From Aquila chrysaetos chrysaetos (taxonomy: Eukaryota; Chordata; Aves; Accipitriformes; Accipitridae), in contig NW_024470382.1 of assembly GCF_900496995.4 (NCBI RefSeq), forward strand, positions 310,001-374,000: a DNA stretch of 64,000 nucleotides. Reading direction: 5' to 3'. The position numbers and the translations under genes are program-made. This document shows positions 35,263 to 47,294 of the stretch, one piece after another. Numbering within the stretch: position 1 is the first letter of the stretch; each line of letters starts with the position of its first letter. The notes under the pieces are model-generated. The model was not told the DNA's origin, did not search any database, and worked only from the letters and a program-made list of their open reading frames with translations.

Positions 35263-38200
35263 CTGCACCAGTACCCAGAAAATAAATGTTAAGAGAGCAT
35301 CCTACACACCCCACCACCTGTGGAAGGCTTGCCTGCTCGGCAGAGGCTCAGGTGTCTCTGAGCACACCAGCGATATGGCAAGGGCCAGGCTTCTCTGGAG
35401 TGGGAAGGAAGACAGAAAAGCCAGGGAGAGGGGCTGTGGGAAAAGGGCAGGAGGAAGCTTCCCTGGTCTTCATGGATGGCTGCAGGCTCTACTGTGTGTC
35501 TGCTTCAAGGAGTCTGCTGATGCTAGTCACCCTGCAGCCCAGAGGTGGACAAGGGACCAGAGCAGTTTCAGGTAAGAGAGGATTTAATGCTGCTCCTGGT
35601 CAGCTATATCCATGTGTTGTCCCTAGGTCATTGGGCAAGCACTGCACCCAGTGATGGGATGAGTTAATCAGCTGCGTCCCTCTCTTGTTCCCACCAGCAG
35701 ATATCCACAGAGCTGCACTGGGGCTCGGGACCAGCCCTGATTCAGGCAGGGGGCATGTGTGTGGTGGAATCTGCCCATCCTACTGCCCAGCACGCGCAGG
35801 ATGCGGGATGGAGGGGGGGTTACCTGAGCACTCCACACTGGCATCTTCTACGTGGTTGCAGATGTTGTCTCCCCACAGCTTTGCCTCGCATTCAGTGAGG
35901 GACTCTTCTGTCCCTGTGCAGTTCACGTCACTCAGCCAGATCTGGCCCTTCCCTTCCCCGTATTTTGACTCCGGAGGGGCTGATAGCACCGTCCCACAGC
36001 CCAGCTGCCTGCACACAACCTTTGCCTCCCGTAAATCCCACTGGTCATCGCAGACGGTCCCCCAGACGCCATTGTGAAGCACCTCGACTCTCCCGGAGCA
36101 GCGGTTGGGGCCACCCACCAGGCGGACTGAAGTGGAGACGGTGATCCCTGAGTCTGCAGACACATCCAGAGAGGGCATGCTCAGGCTGTGCATCGGTGTG
36201 TGTGTCCCCTCTTCCCTGAGTATCCCCGCCCTGCCCTCCACACAGCAGCCTCTCCTGCATAGCTTTCTCCACATATAACATGCAACTGTCCAAGCAAGAA
36301 GAACAATGGCAGTCTTAACCTCAAGCCTGAGCTGAAGAAAAATGGCCACAGAGCACCCCAGTAAGCAGAGAGGAGAGAACCTCCCAGACTGAAGCCCTCT
36401 TCCGTGGTGTAAGGACCCCAGGCCACCAGCAGGACTATTAGGTTAGCACCAACCCAGTAGGAGAGTGCCTCATAGGAAGCCCTTGGTCCTGTCCAAGGTT
36501 GTGCCCATGTTGACAGTGAAGGCACCCTAATGCATGGCTGGCAAAAGCAGGAGAACTGAAGGATTACCTGAACAAATTGCACTGGCATCTTCCCCGTGGT
36601 AACAGTTGTGGTCCCCCCACGGCCTCGCCGGGCACTCAGAGAGAGCAGCTTCCACTCCTGTGCAGTTCACGTCATCCAGCCAGATGGTGTCAAATCCTCG
36701 TCCAAACTTGGCTCCAATGGGGGCCAGCACCGCATCCCCACAGCCCAGTTGCTTGCACACGACTTGGGCATCATTTAGATCCCAGTTGTCATGGCACACG
36801 CTGCCCCACTGTTCCTCGTGAAGCACCTCAACCCTCCCAGCACATCGGTTCGGGCCTCCCACCAGACGGATTGGTCCTGGCTCAGGTATTTCTGTTTCTG
36901 CCAAAAACAAATGAGGGGAAAGTTTTGGGACATGTCTCTGTATCCCTGATCACCTGGAGAAAGCAGAATCTCCCATGATGCACCAAAACTGTCTCTGTTC
37001 ATCCCAAGTGCCTGTCAAAGGCTCCTTTCCTAACTTCTGGCTTAAGAAGAAAAGTTGAAGGGAAAATAGTATCAGCATGGAGGCCATCAGGGAAGGGAGG
37101 GGACTATCTGTGTCCTCTCCCATCTCTGCAGGTTGTTCCAGGTCCAGGAGTTGTGATGCAACTTCTCTGGGTCAAGCAGGGTAGGAAGCTGGAGCTGAAC
37201 AAAGTCATTCTGCATCCCTGACCTCCTAACTGGATGGGTCAGAAATTGCACCCTGGCTTATTTGAGGCAGAAGGGCCAATGTGGCACAAAGTAGAAAACA
37301 CCTGGGGGTTACCTGAGCACTCCACGCTGGCATCTTCTACGTGGTTGCAGATGTTGTCTCCCCACGGCTTCGCCTTGCATTCGGCGAGGGATGCTTCTGT
37401 CCCTTTGCAGTTCACGTCGCTCAGCCAGATCTGGCCCTTCCCTTCCCCGTATTTAGACTCCCGAGGGGCTGATAGCGCTGTCCCACAGCCCAGCTGCCTG
37501 CACACAACCTTCGCTTCCCGTAAATCCCACTGGTCATCGCAGACGGTCCCCCAGACGTCCTTGTGAAGCACCTCGACTCTCCCGGAGCAGTGGTTGGGGC
37601 CACCCACGAGGCGGATCTCATGTTTGCTTGTGTCTACATCTTCTGGAGAGACCAGACACCCCAGGGTGAAGGCAGGGAATGAGAAAGAGGGCTTTTCCTC
37701 CCCAGGGAGACTGTCTTTATTGCCAAACCAGGAGGAAGAAAAGCCCAGGATATTCTAGCATCCCAAATCTTTGGTGGTTGGGAGCCGGGTTTTGAGCTCG
37801 GAATGGCCAAAAGCTGCAGGTGTTTGTGGGACCATAAGTCTGTTTTGAGATACAAATCACAGGGTTCATTTTCAGCTGTAAAGGGAGATGTGTAGTCCCC
37901 CCAAAACCTACCACAGCATTCAGGTTCTGGGTAAGTGTCCCCAGAGTTAAGGCCTGTGTCTCCCAGCAAATGCTGCTACAAGGATTGGAAGCAGGGAGGA
38001 GAGAATGGAAACATTTCTACCCATTTCCCAAGGGGAAGGGTTGGGTTTTCTCAGCTGTTGGCAGTGATTCCTGGGTGCAGTTGTGGCCCTACAGCCAGTC
38101 AGCACTTGGGAGTGGAAAGGACCTACTCAGTCCTGTTCCTGCTGTTGAACCCACCAGGACACACAATCACTCTGAAAACCTGGCTCCAGTTGCCAAACCT

Positions 38201-40683
38201 CTGATCACAACACTGTTTGCCACCTAATATCAAGAACCAAATCTCTCTGGATACCGTTGTCCCTTTGCACAGATCTGGGGTGCTGTAGTGGGAGAAATTC
38301 GGGGACTAAAAAGTGCCAGGGTCAGAAACCCTGAAGCACCTCCACACTGGCTCATGGAGCCAAGGGGACACCAGGCATTCTTCCGTCTCATGGAGATCAG
38401 ACCCCAGCATCAAGGGTATCCCAACTTCTGGTTTAACTTCACTAAAATGAGCGGCTGTTTTGTCAATGTTTTGGATCAGTACTGCCCCTTTCACCCAGAA
38501 ATCTCCAGCCAGCTGCACCTCACAGAGCATACAGGAGCTAGAGTCAGGTCTTCTCCATCAGCTAATCAGGAGAATGTGGTTTACAGAAAGATCATTGGCC
38601 ACAGAAGCAGGTATCAGACCAAGGTCTCTCGGCCTCAGGCAGCATATTTAAATCTCCAGATCAGACATAGCATCATTCTGCATGACATTTTATGATAGCT
38701 GTGTGTGCTGACTCATGCTCCACTCTCTACTACAAATACTGACCTGCCAGCAGGACTCCTGCAAGGGAAGCTGAAATAGAAGAAACACAGGCTATTAGTC
38801 TGAGTCTTATGAGCTCTGCAGAGTGCAGAGATTCAGGACAGCAAAACAAGGCAAGAGACAAGACTCTGTGAGCTCTGTTAGGGCCCATCATTGCTGTCTG
38901 TCTCCCTAACTCAGCTGTCAATTGGCTTTGCCTATCCTAGTGCATGTCCACAGGACTTTCTTGATAAAGAGATCAGATAAGGAGAGAAAACCTAAAAAAA
39001 AGCCCAAACCAACCTACTGGGGGAAAAAAAAAAAATTGGTTTGGGCAGATAATGTGAAAATACCACAGCAGAGCAGTTGGGGTTTCTCTTGTCCATGTTC
39101 AGTCACCTGAAAGTCAGTGTTCAAACAGGTTAGATTAGATGATTAGATTAGATTATCTAGGCTCCTGTGACAGCCAGTGCAAAGAGCAGAGTCATGGCTG
39201 ATGCACACCAATCTCATCCTAGGGCTGGTGTCCAGAGCAGCAGAGGGTCGAACTGGGGCTGGAGTCTCTGCCTAGAGACTCTTGGTGTGACACCCTGCTC
39301 TCATCAACAGCCAGGCAAGAGGTACACCACTGAATGAAACGGCCGAAAATGTGATGAGTTGCAAGCAGCACAGCATTTTTATTCTTGCCTGTTGGTCAGG
39401 GCCAGACCATGAAGAAGCATTGCTGTCTCTGAACTTCAGGCAGGCACCAGACAAAATTAACCCTAGGACTGCTGTCAGTCCTGCAGACATTAATGGCAGC
39501 AATGAAATGCCACGGGAACAGCTACGGGCCTGCTAGTGGGGTTGTGCAAAGAAGCGTCTTCAAGGCGGAATGTGTCTGGAGACTTGTGCAAAGAGGCTAT
39601 TCCCCTTCAGCAGATTTCCCTGAGGATTAACTAGAGGTGGAGGCAAACCCTGGGAGGGAAAGCCTGAGGAAAACCTTGCCAGGACCTGTTTTTCCTGGAA
39701 ACTCAGGAGAAGGGGACTTTGTGCCCACTGTAGAAGGTCAACAGCAATGAAGAGCTGAACACAAACAATGATTTCAGCTCCCAAATGCAGCAGTCTGGCA
39801 AGATCCCAAGCATTGACCAACAGCTTTGGGAAAGGGCAGAACTGCTGACGAACCCAGACAAGTCATTTACCCATCTGCCTTTTTTTTTTTTTAGCTACTT
39901 CTAAGGTTTATGGGCTGAGATACCTAATGGTTATCCCCCTTCTCTGTAAATTCCAGTGGCATTCAGATAACATATCCTCTTGGGAGCCTCAAGTGCCTAC
40001 CCACGTACCGTAGCCACTGAGCACGCTCCGTGCCTCTGCCCATTGCCACCAGGTCTGGTCTCATCCCTGATGCACAGGAATGAAGGAAGATACAAGGAAG
40101 ACAATTTTTTATGATGAGGGTGGTGAAGGACTGGCACAGATTTCCCAGAGAGGTGGTAGATGCCCCATCCCTGGGAACATTCAAGGTCAGGTTGGATGGG
40201 GCTCTGAGCAACCTGACCTCGTTGAAGATGTCCCTGCTCATTGCAGGGGGCTTGGACTAGCTGACCTTGAAAGGTCCCTTCCAACCCAACCCACTCCATG
40301 ATTCTACGAACCCACAGAGGCTAGGAACCCACAGCAGATACACAGGGGCAGGGAAGCCCACCTTGTGTGCTGCTGTCTTTGCTCACGAGCACTGGGATTC
40401 AGTTCCCGAATGAGACACTTCTCAAGGTGTCTAGGTATTGGTGCCAAGGTGGGGCAGCTGCCTAGTGACATCTGAGGGGATCTGAGCGTCCACACTCAGC
40501 TATCAAATACCACCAATTGCATCTCAGTTCCTCGCAATGTCCCATTTGCTTTGTGCTGCTGGCTGTAGAAGAAGCAATAGTGGAAGAGGAGAACCACTGA
40601 GAAAGAGATGCCAAGACAAAAGCAAAGAGAAAAAAAATCCCACCTCACTTACCCCAGAGACATGCCAGCAGGACAAGCCTCAT
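34933..40683 (-). CDS. Gene B: secreted or membrane multi-SRCR protein, four SRCR domains seen
   Basis: Minus-strand coding exons: 40,683-40,653 (signal peptide), 37,642-37,313, 36,897-36,568, 36,153-35,824 and 35,262-34,933. Each SRCR exon is 330 nt, phase 1-1, and encodes one group B domain with eight cysteines. Each is two residues longer than the gene A exons because of longer N-terminal linkers. Domains B1 and B3 resemble each other (WDLREAK, GKGQIWLSDVNC, NICNHVEDASVEC), and B2 and B4 also pair (PEPGPIRLV/PEQGPVRLV, HNCYHGED). This suggests duplication of a two-exon unit. The gene converges on gene A with about 3 kb between their last SRCR exons. The last donor (34,932) shows that a further exon exists; I did not find it. 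Confidence 0.9.
35824..36153 (-). CDS. Gene B exon 4: SRCR domain B3 (twin of B1)
   Basis: Acceptor GTCTGCAG/ACTCAG, donor TCAG/GTAACC. It carries LHNGVWGTVCDDQWDL, then IWLSDVNCTG (NCT sequon), where S replaces the first D of the usual LDD, and ends VECSG. Eight cysteines are present. Confidence 0.92.
36568..36897 (-). CDS. Gene B exon 3: SRCR domain B2 (twin of B4)
   Basis: Acceptor TTTTTGGCAG/AAACAG, donor TCAG/GTAATC. Unusual features: VCHDNWD in place of VCDD, so one acidic residue is replaced by His; GDAVLAPIGAKFGRG; and the end AICSG. Eight cysteines and an NCT sequon are present. Confidence 0.92.
37313..37642 (-). CDS. Gene B exon 2: SRCR domain B1
   Basis: Acceptor TCTCTCCAG/AAGATG, donor TCAG/GTAACC. 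Linker EDVDTSKHEIRLVGG. It shares IWLSDVNC and NICNHVEDASVECSG with B3. A 3-kb intron separates it from the signal exon, and the outer half of that intron lies within the right arm of the duplication. Confidence 0.92.
40090..40308 (+). mobile_element. CR1 3' fragment, plus strand (right arm)
   Basis: Mirror of the CR1 piece at 12,513-12,745. The 3' end is at CCATGATTCTACG near 40,308. Confidence 0.9.
40653..40683 (-). CDS. Gene B exon 1: signal peptide
   Basis: ATG at 40,683 on the minus strand encodes MRLVLLACLWG and ends in phase 1 before GTAAGT. The same 31 nt, with long near-identical flanks, occur at 12,138-12,168 on the plus strand. This copy is positioned to be the original, since SRCR exons in the same sense follow it. 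Confidence 0.8.
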
Positions 40684-42296
40684 GTTGGTGGCAAAGATAC
40701 CGTATGCTCCTTGTCTCCACGGGAGAGCAGGGCAGGAAGGAGGCAGGACATGCACCCAAGGCACTGGCTATTTGAGAAGTCCCCCTTGTCACAGCTCCTC
40801 CCCTCCACCTCGAAAAACTCCCTCCGTGCCCCGTGGCAGGCGCTCAACAACTATGAACAGCCAAGCCTCTGCCAGGAAGCGACTCTTGGGCCATGAGCAT
40901 CACGCAAGCTGCATGATTGTGAAAGTGGGCTGTTTCGGGAATCTGCAGAGCAAACAAGTCCTCTCAGGACAGCCGGTTCTGGACCATCAGTGGCAGGGAT
41001 GGGGGGAGACAGGGTTTTGCCAGTTGCCTTCCATGACTGGCTTCTTGCAGCTGCAGGAATAGGGCATCAGTGCCCAGGCCTAGCTGGGAAAATGGGCATG
41101 ATCCCATGCCGGTAATGCAGCGTGAGAAGAGGTAAGAAACCTTTTCCCACGGCTGAAAGCAGCATCTTCCAACAGGGGAAGTTTTTTCCAGCTTTTGTCC
41201 CATGTTTGCCCCAAGAGACGGGAAGTCTTTGTGAAATTTGGTTGCAAGCTTTGTGTGTGTTCACAATCCAGTTAATTTTTTGGTTGGTGTGAGACCTCCT
41301 CCCGGTCTTAACAAAGCCAGATGTGCAAGTGGCAGGATGCTCTGTCCCTGGATGGGACAGCCAGGCTCCCAGGTCCCCTACAAGGCTGAACCACCCAGAC
41401 AGTCACACTGCTGAGCAGGGATATGATGCTGCTGCTATCGTGGGTGGGATCTACCTCGTGCCAACTTCTCTACCTGGAAAATGCATTTAGATACCTTGTA
41501 TGCTCAGCAGAGATCATCAGGCACTCCTAGGAGGCAGTTGCAGTCAGGTGTCAGACTCAGACACCCGCACTGCAGATGTCTAAGGGGGGAAGATGCCCCA
41601 GGGCTGGCTGAGGAGGCGGACATCCTGAAGGGTAGGTGATGTGATGCTGGGAGAATCGCACTGCATCCTCCATCACTCAGCAAAATCCTCGACCCCCTCT
41701 TTGCATTTGCACTAGCTATCTGGGCAAGCTTGGCCCACAGGACCTTTGCTCAGCATTGTCTCTAGGAAGCTCAGAGGCAGGTGCAAAATAGCTCAGCTGA
41801 ACATACAGAAAATACGCTTCACAACTGAAGACACACAGGAATATCTTTCATGCCAGGGACTCTCCGTTGGACAGACAAGTTTTTGTGCAGCTCTGAGGTG
41901 CTCCTCTGCTTAGACTGTACAACCCAGGGACTGCTTGCAACACCTCCTTTGTCTTCCCCATGCCAAGGAAGAGTGTGAAGATACCCTCTGGAGATGACAG
42001 ATGACAGAACGTCCCTGGCAGAAATGGAGGGTAGGAGTGGGTGACCACTCACAGAAAAGGTGAAGGAGAGTAGAGGTAGCAAGTCTTTTCTTTGCAACAG
42101 CCGCTCCAGCAGATGAAAGGTGAAGGTGATAGGCCAGAAAAGCAGGCCTGAATAAATACAAATCTCAGGCCACCAAGGACCACGGCCTTCTCAAAGACAT
42201 GCATCAGTCCAAGTTTCAGTCAGGTCCATATGAAATTCAGTATCAAAGCTGTGTGTGGTGGAGGAGAGCATTGCATCCAGCTGAGAGCAGATTTAT

Positions 42297-42707
42297 CATA
42301 GAATCATAGAATAGTTTGGGTTGGAAGGGATCTTTCAAGGTCAGCTAGTCCAAGCCCCCTGCAATGAGCAGGGACATCTTCAACAAGATCAGGTTGCTCA
42401 GAGCCCCAGCCAATCTGACCTTGAATATTTCCAGGGATGGGGCATCTACCACCTCTCTGGGCAACCTGTTCAAGTGTTTCACCACCTTCATCATAAGAAA
42501 GTTCTTCCTTATATCTAGCCTGAATCTGCCCTCTTTTAGTTTAAAACCATTACCCCTTGTCCTATCACAACAAGCCCTACTAAAAAGTTTGTCCCCATCT
42601 TTCTTATAAGCTCCCTTTAGGTATTGAAAGGCTGCAAGAAGGTCTCCCCGAAGCCTTCTCTTCTCCAGGCTGAACAACCCCAACTCTCTCAGCCTTTCTT
42701 CATAGGA
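42297..42707 (-). mobile_element. CR1 fragment with ORF2 C-terminus, minus strand
   Basis: A 5'-truncated CR1. The tail is at 42,297 (ATAGAATCATAGAATAG) and the frame reads [20 protein letters not shown] and [20 protein letters not shown]. It is well preserved over about 110 codons. Confidence 0.92.
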
Positions 42708-43293
42708 GAGAACACAGATGAGCTCTGTATCTTAGCATTTGAAGACTGTTCTCATCTGTTTGCTTAGTTTTCAGTTTTGCTCATTGAGTACATTTTCAAT
42801 CTCTCCATCTCTGTCCTGTTTTCTGTGCTTAGATAGCTGTTACTGCCTCCCTTCTGGACAGTCTCCAGCAGTTGGCCAACACCCTTCTTGAAAGCTGATG
42901 CACACACCCAGCCACTGATGAGCAGCAGAGACCTCAGGTCTGCTGGGAAAAGACAACAGTCACACAGACATCTCGTGTGTGGGAGGACCCCCTGTTCCAG
43001 AATCCTCAGGTGAGGTTTGCTTTTGTCGCAATACCCATAGGTTGTTGAGCCATAGCCTGTTGTGCTTTGATACTGATCCTTAGGTTCTTCCCACTTGCAG
43101 GGAGTCTGGCCAGTGATTCCTGGTTTGTATTTGTACAGTCGATTGCTCACTTGATAGTTAATCCCAACAAACCTGTGTTTGTTGATAACACTTGGCATGT
43201 TATCCTCTAGGTGGCTACAAATAGAAGTATTGGCTTTGTGCTCAGTGTTTTTCCAGGAACTGGATTTAGACTGAATCTTCTAAAATTCACCAG

Positions 43294-43445
43294 AGTTCCT
43301 TCCTCCCTCCCTCCCTTCTTCTCTCCCTCGTTCCCTCTTCCTTCCTCACCTCCTTCCTCTTTTCCTTCCTTCCCTCCTTTATTCTTCTCTTCCTCTCTTT
43401 CTTTCTCTCTTCCTCTTTCATTCATTTATTCGTTCATTCATTTCT
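43294..43445 (+). repeat. Pyrimidine (CT)-rich low-complexity tract
   Basis: About 150 bp of nearly pure C and T with TTCC/CCTT words, ending in TTCATTCATT repeats. The complementary open frames are composition artefacts. Confidence 0.9.
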
Positions 43446-45841
43446 CTTAAGACCCAAGTGGATCGAAGTGTAACTTTAACTATGTAGGGAGGCTTGGAGC
43501 AACTGACTGTACGTGAGGGTCCTTGCGTGGAGTGGTGTCCCTTGTACTATATGACAAGTCTTGACATTCGCTGTGGCTTTCCTGAAATGTTCTGGAGTTT
43601 CTCAGCATCTTTTACTTGGAGTACCCAAAAATTCAAACAGAAATTCCTCTTTTCTCCCTGCTGACCTGTTGAAAACACAGTCCTACCCAGCCCTGACACC
43701 TCTCCTCAGGACACTCTGAAGATAACCCAAATTTCCTGATTTTTCTTCAGCCATACACTGGTCCTGTGCATGCAAACCAGGGAACACAGTGACTTTGGCT
43801 GCTTTAGCATCATTGCTGTCAGTCAGTTCTCAACATGGAGCAGCAGAGACCTGCTGTTTATTTAACCAGGCACTCGATCTCTTCCAAGGCAAGCAGTGAC
43901 CATGCTGTCATTATCACTTTCTTGGGCAGGCTGGGATCAAGATTTAATATCACTGGCATTCGTAGGGTAAAAACTCAACCATTTGTTGAGTTTCATCATC
44001 AGACCTGCTATTTTGATCAAGCTTTAATATCACCAGGATTCTTAGGGTGAAAACTCAACCATTTATCCTTTCATCGTCAGACCTGCTATGCTGAAGGCGG
44101 CTCAGTGGACCACTCCATGCAGCCAAGGCATGAACCAGCTCACATTCACACCGCTGAGAGTTAGTGCCACACGAAGCAGACTAGCTATGCTCATTCTGCA
44201 TGGTGCTTGGTTTGGACGGGCTCTTTGTTCCACACCTGAGGATACATTTGCATTGTTTCTCAGCTCAAAATGATTGAGGTAGTAGGAATTTTTTTTTTAA
44301 GCCTGCCAGAGAGTTGTTTTCTGTAGAATGAAGACGAGATGTGTTGGGTACGCGGGGGAACGGCAGGGAAGTGTGTGCATGGGGAGGGCAGAGCTGGCTA
44401 CAACAGAGCTGGAGCAGAGAGAGGCAAAAGCAGTGTGATACATCTCTACACTGGGGCGGGCTCTGGTGTGAACTGCCCCTCACCTGGGCTCTGGCTTTCC
44501 CTGGTGAAAATATGTGCTTTGATCTAGAAGAGAGGGTGGATGGGATTAGCACGTGTGCCGTGTAAACACAGAGGGAACAGGTGAGAAACGAGTTCACAAA
44601 GAGATACCGTGTTTGGGACCTGATGTCTATGCCCTGGGGCAAGGTAAAATTTACAGCTGCAGCTGGTTGATCTGAGGTGAGAAGGTGTAAGTGTGTAAAG
44701 ATGGGAAGGATGCTCTCCACGTATCTGAGGAGACTCATCCGAAGAGAACTGAAGTGTGCTCTGGTTGCATTCTCCCTCTGGAGGCCATGAAAACACATTC
44801 CCTGAGCACAGGGATTACTTTCTATGGCTTAACGAGGGCTCTGCTTATTAAGAGTGAGCTAGGAGGAGGAAGGGTAATCAGGAACTGAACTTTTTTTTTG
44901 CTAGGACAGCTGTACTTGCTGTATTTTCTTTGGGCTTGTCTCCTGCTGAAAAGGAGTTTGAGTAACTCTGGATGGACAAGGCACATTGTTTCCCAAAGCC
45001 AGCAAAACCCTTTAGTGGTCTCATCTTTGATGGAACACCTTTGCATGCACCATAGCAAATCCCACCCGGCCTCCATCTGATACCCTGATGTCTCTAAAGG
45101 CAAGGTGGGTGGGATATGTGCACTGACTGATGCTGGAGTCACCCTGTAGTGTCCAAGACATCTTCATCAGGTTATAAATATGGCACAAGAATAAACAGAG
45201 ACTAGAAATTTTATGTAGTGGAAGACTGCCTATAATTAGACAAATGAGCCCTTTCCTGGGTGTCTGCAGTGTCAGCACCTACATCCGATTAGTAGACATT
45301 CAGGGTTCCTCTTATAATTACTGATGATTTAGTCGATATACATAGTTCAAAGTAGTATTTGGCCTCTGCAAGACATTGAGCATGGCCCAGCCCTTTGTCA
45401 ACAAGTGCTGTGCCAGGGTCCTTGGGGACCTGACAGCTCTCCATGTCCATTCCCACATCCCACTCTCCTTTTACATTGGCTTTTTCCCCTCCCCATACTT
45501 AGGATTGGGGCAGAGGGGGCTGTTGCACCAAGGCTCCATGGTATTGGCTCTTAAAAAGCCTTGCTGAGGCATTGACCCAAACCTCAGCTTTTAGCAGGAT
45601 GGCATGGACAGAAATGTTGTGCTGGGTGTAGAATGAGCCACATATAGCTTGAAGGCAAACATTTCAATAAGGTACCCAGACATCCAGAGCATAACACATG
45701 AATGGGGTCATTTGACTGTACTTTATATAAGAGGAAACAATTTTGACTGTGGTTTTGGGGGGCACCTTCCAATGCTGTGTCACAAACTCTTTCTCATTAT
45801 TTCTCAACTTGTGACCTGGTGGTCCTTGGGCACAATGTGTT

Positions 45842-46528
45842 GGCCATGAGTGGGTGTGCAATAAAGGTAGCCTGGCCTTCACTGCCAACAGGGCTAGAAC
45901 GCTTTCTCTAAGTCGGGTCATCTTCTGGCTGGGACGTTGCTCAAGACCTCAACACAGACGTGCCAACCATGGCACTGCTCACTGTCCCTGGGACAGCCTT
46001 CCCTCTCTGGACAGCGTCTTGCCAAGCCTGGAGCCATCCAGGTGTCTCTGGCTGCCTCTATCAGGAAGTAAGGCTGTCATTGATTACAAGCAGTACTTTG
46101 GCAGCTGAAGGAGCTGGTCTTCCCTGCAAGCTCTGTGGAGCACAAACCACAGAGCCGTCTCTTGGCCAAGATCCACAAAGGTCCTTCCCCTTCTTTGATT
46201 CCCCAAAGCCTCTCTGTAGGCATAATCATCTAAATCTTGTAGAAGGCTGATTACCTGGGATGCTTTTGGCTGTGGTCCCCACGGAGATCCCATCCTGCAC
46301 TACACCTCTTTCAGCACAAGGACCAGAATATGCTTCTAAATCCCACCACGTCTTGTACAAGTGGCCTTGCTTCACTGAAACCCATCACCTGGTTTAGGCT
46401 TTATCAGGCTGGATCAAGAGAGGTGCAATGGCAACGCTGTCTTGGCTGCACACCCCTTCCTAAACTCTTGTACAGCACCCCTGGCCCTAAAGCTGACTGT
46501 GCATGTCTGTCTTGGACATGTCCTATGC
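45842..46528 (-). repeat. Right arm of inverted duplication, outer part
   Basis: Reverse complement of about 10,363-11,047. It includes the repeat unit seen at 10,575-11,046 and ends at TCCTATGC, where a CR1 is inserted. Confidence 0.92.
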
Positions 46529-47249
46529 TGGGTGGTGAGTGGACTGAGAGCAGCCCTGCGGAGAAGGACTTGGGGGTGTTGGTTGACGAGCAGCTCAACA
46601 TGATCTGGCAACGTACATTTGGAGCCCAGAAAGCCAACCATATCCTGGGCTGCATCAAACGAAGCGTGACCAGCAGGTCAAGGGAGGGGATTCTGCCCCT
46701 CTACTCCGCTCTTGTGAGACTCCACCTGGAGTACACCATCCAGCTCTGGGGCCCCCAACATAAGAAGGACATGGACCTGTTGCAGCGAGTTCAGAGGAGG
46801 GCCACAAAGAGGATCAGAGGGCTGGAGCACCTCTCCTGTGAGGAAAGGCTGAGAGAGTTGGGGTTGTTCAGCCTGGAGAAGAGAAGGCTCTGGGGATACC
46901 TTATAGCAGCCTTGCAGTACGTAAAGGGGGCCTGCAAGAAAGCTGGAGAGGGACTTTTTGCAAGGGCATGTAGTGATAGGGCAAGGGGTAATGGCTTTAA
47001 ACTGAAAGAGGGTAGATTTAGATTAGATGTAAGGAAGTTCTTTACTGTGAGGGTCATGAGGCACTGGAACGGGTTGCCCAGAGAGGCTCTGGATGCCCCC
47101 TCCCTGGAGGTGTTCAAGGCCAGGTTGGATGGGGCTTTGAGCAACCTCGTCTAGTGGAAGGTGTCCCTGCCCATGGCAGGGCAGTTGGAACTAGATGATC
47201 TTTAAGGTCCCTTCCAACCCAAACCATTCTATGATTCTATGATACTATG
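46529..47249 (+). mobile_element. CR1 insertion in the right arm only
   Basis: A 5'-truncated CR1 with a long open C-terminal ORF2 part ([59 protein letters not shown]) and a 3' tail CATTCTATGATTCTATGATACT. The flanks TCCTATGC and ATTTGA are contiguous in the left arm (near 10,362), giving an empty site. It therefore inserted after the inverted duplication formed. Confidence 0.93.
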
Positions 47250-47294
47250 ATTTGAAGAGTTCCCATTCTTGGCTTGGAAAGTGGAGGGGATATT
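47250..47294 (-). repeat. Right arm, terminal 45 bp beyond the CR1
   Basis: ATTTGAAGAGTTCCC and the following bases to GGATATT match the reverse complement of 10,318-10,362. Homology stops at 47,294, fixing the outer edge of the duplication about 460 bp downstream of the SULT2 stop codon. Confidence 0.9.

Larger units (their letters stand above)
39091..41771 (-). repeat. Right arm of inverted duplication, inner part
   Basis: The reverse complement of 11,048-13,752. Differences are small: a shorter homopolymer (13 T at 39,880-39,892 against 19 A in the left arm) and an extra CGAACCCAGA-like 10 bp near 39,848. It contains the gene B signal exon and surrounding promoter candidates. Homology begins at 39,091 (GTCCATG) and is interrupted at 41,771. 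Confidence 0.93.
41772..45841. other. 4-kb segment absent from the left arm
   Basis: Left-arm homology stops at CTCTAGGAAGCT (41,771) and resumes at GGCCATGAG (45,842), while the left arm joins the same two points near 11,048. The segment holds a truncated CR1 (42,297-42,707), a pyrimidine-rich tract (43,294-43,445) and no recognisable exon. Its last few hundred bases (from 45,588) still match 14,300-14,930, so that part is ancestral. The left arm therefore most likely lost the segment. Confidence 0.75.

Noticed and set aside
19573-36349. Antisense and shifted-frame open frames over every SRCR exon
   Set aside because: They are shadows of the SRCR exons, and only the frame with the eight-cysteine pattern has matching splice phases.
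43207-43450. Glu/Gly/Lys-rich and Pro/Ser/Phe-rich open frames
   Set aside because: Both are translations of the pyrimidine-rich low-complexity tract on opposite strands.
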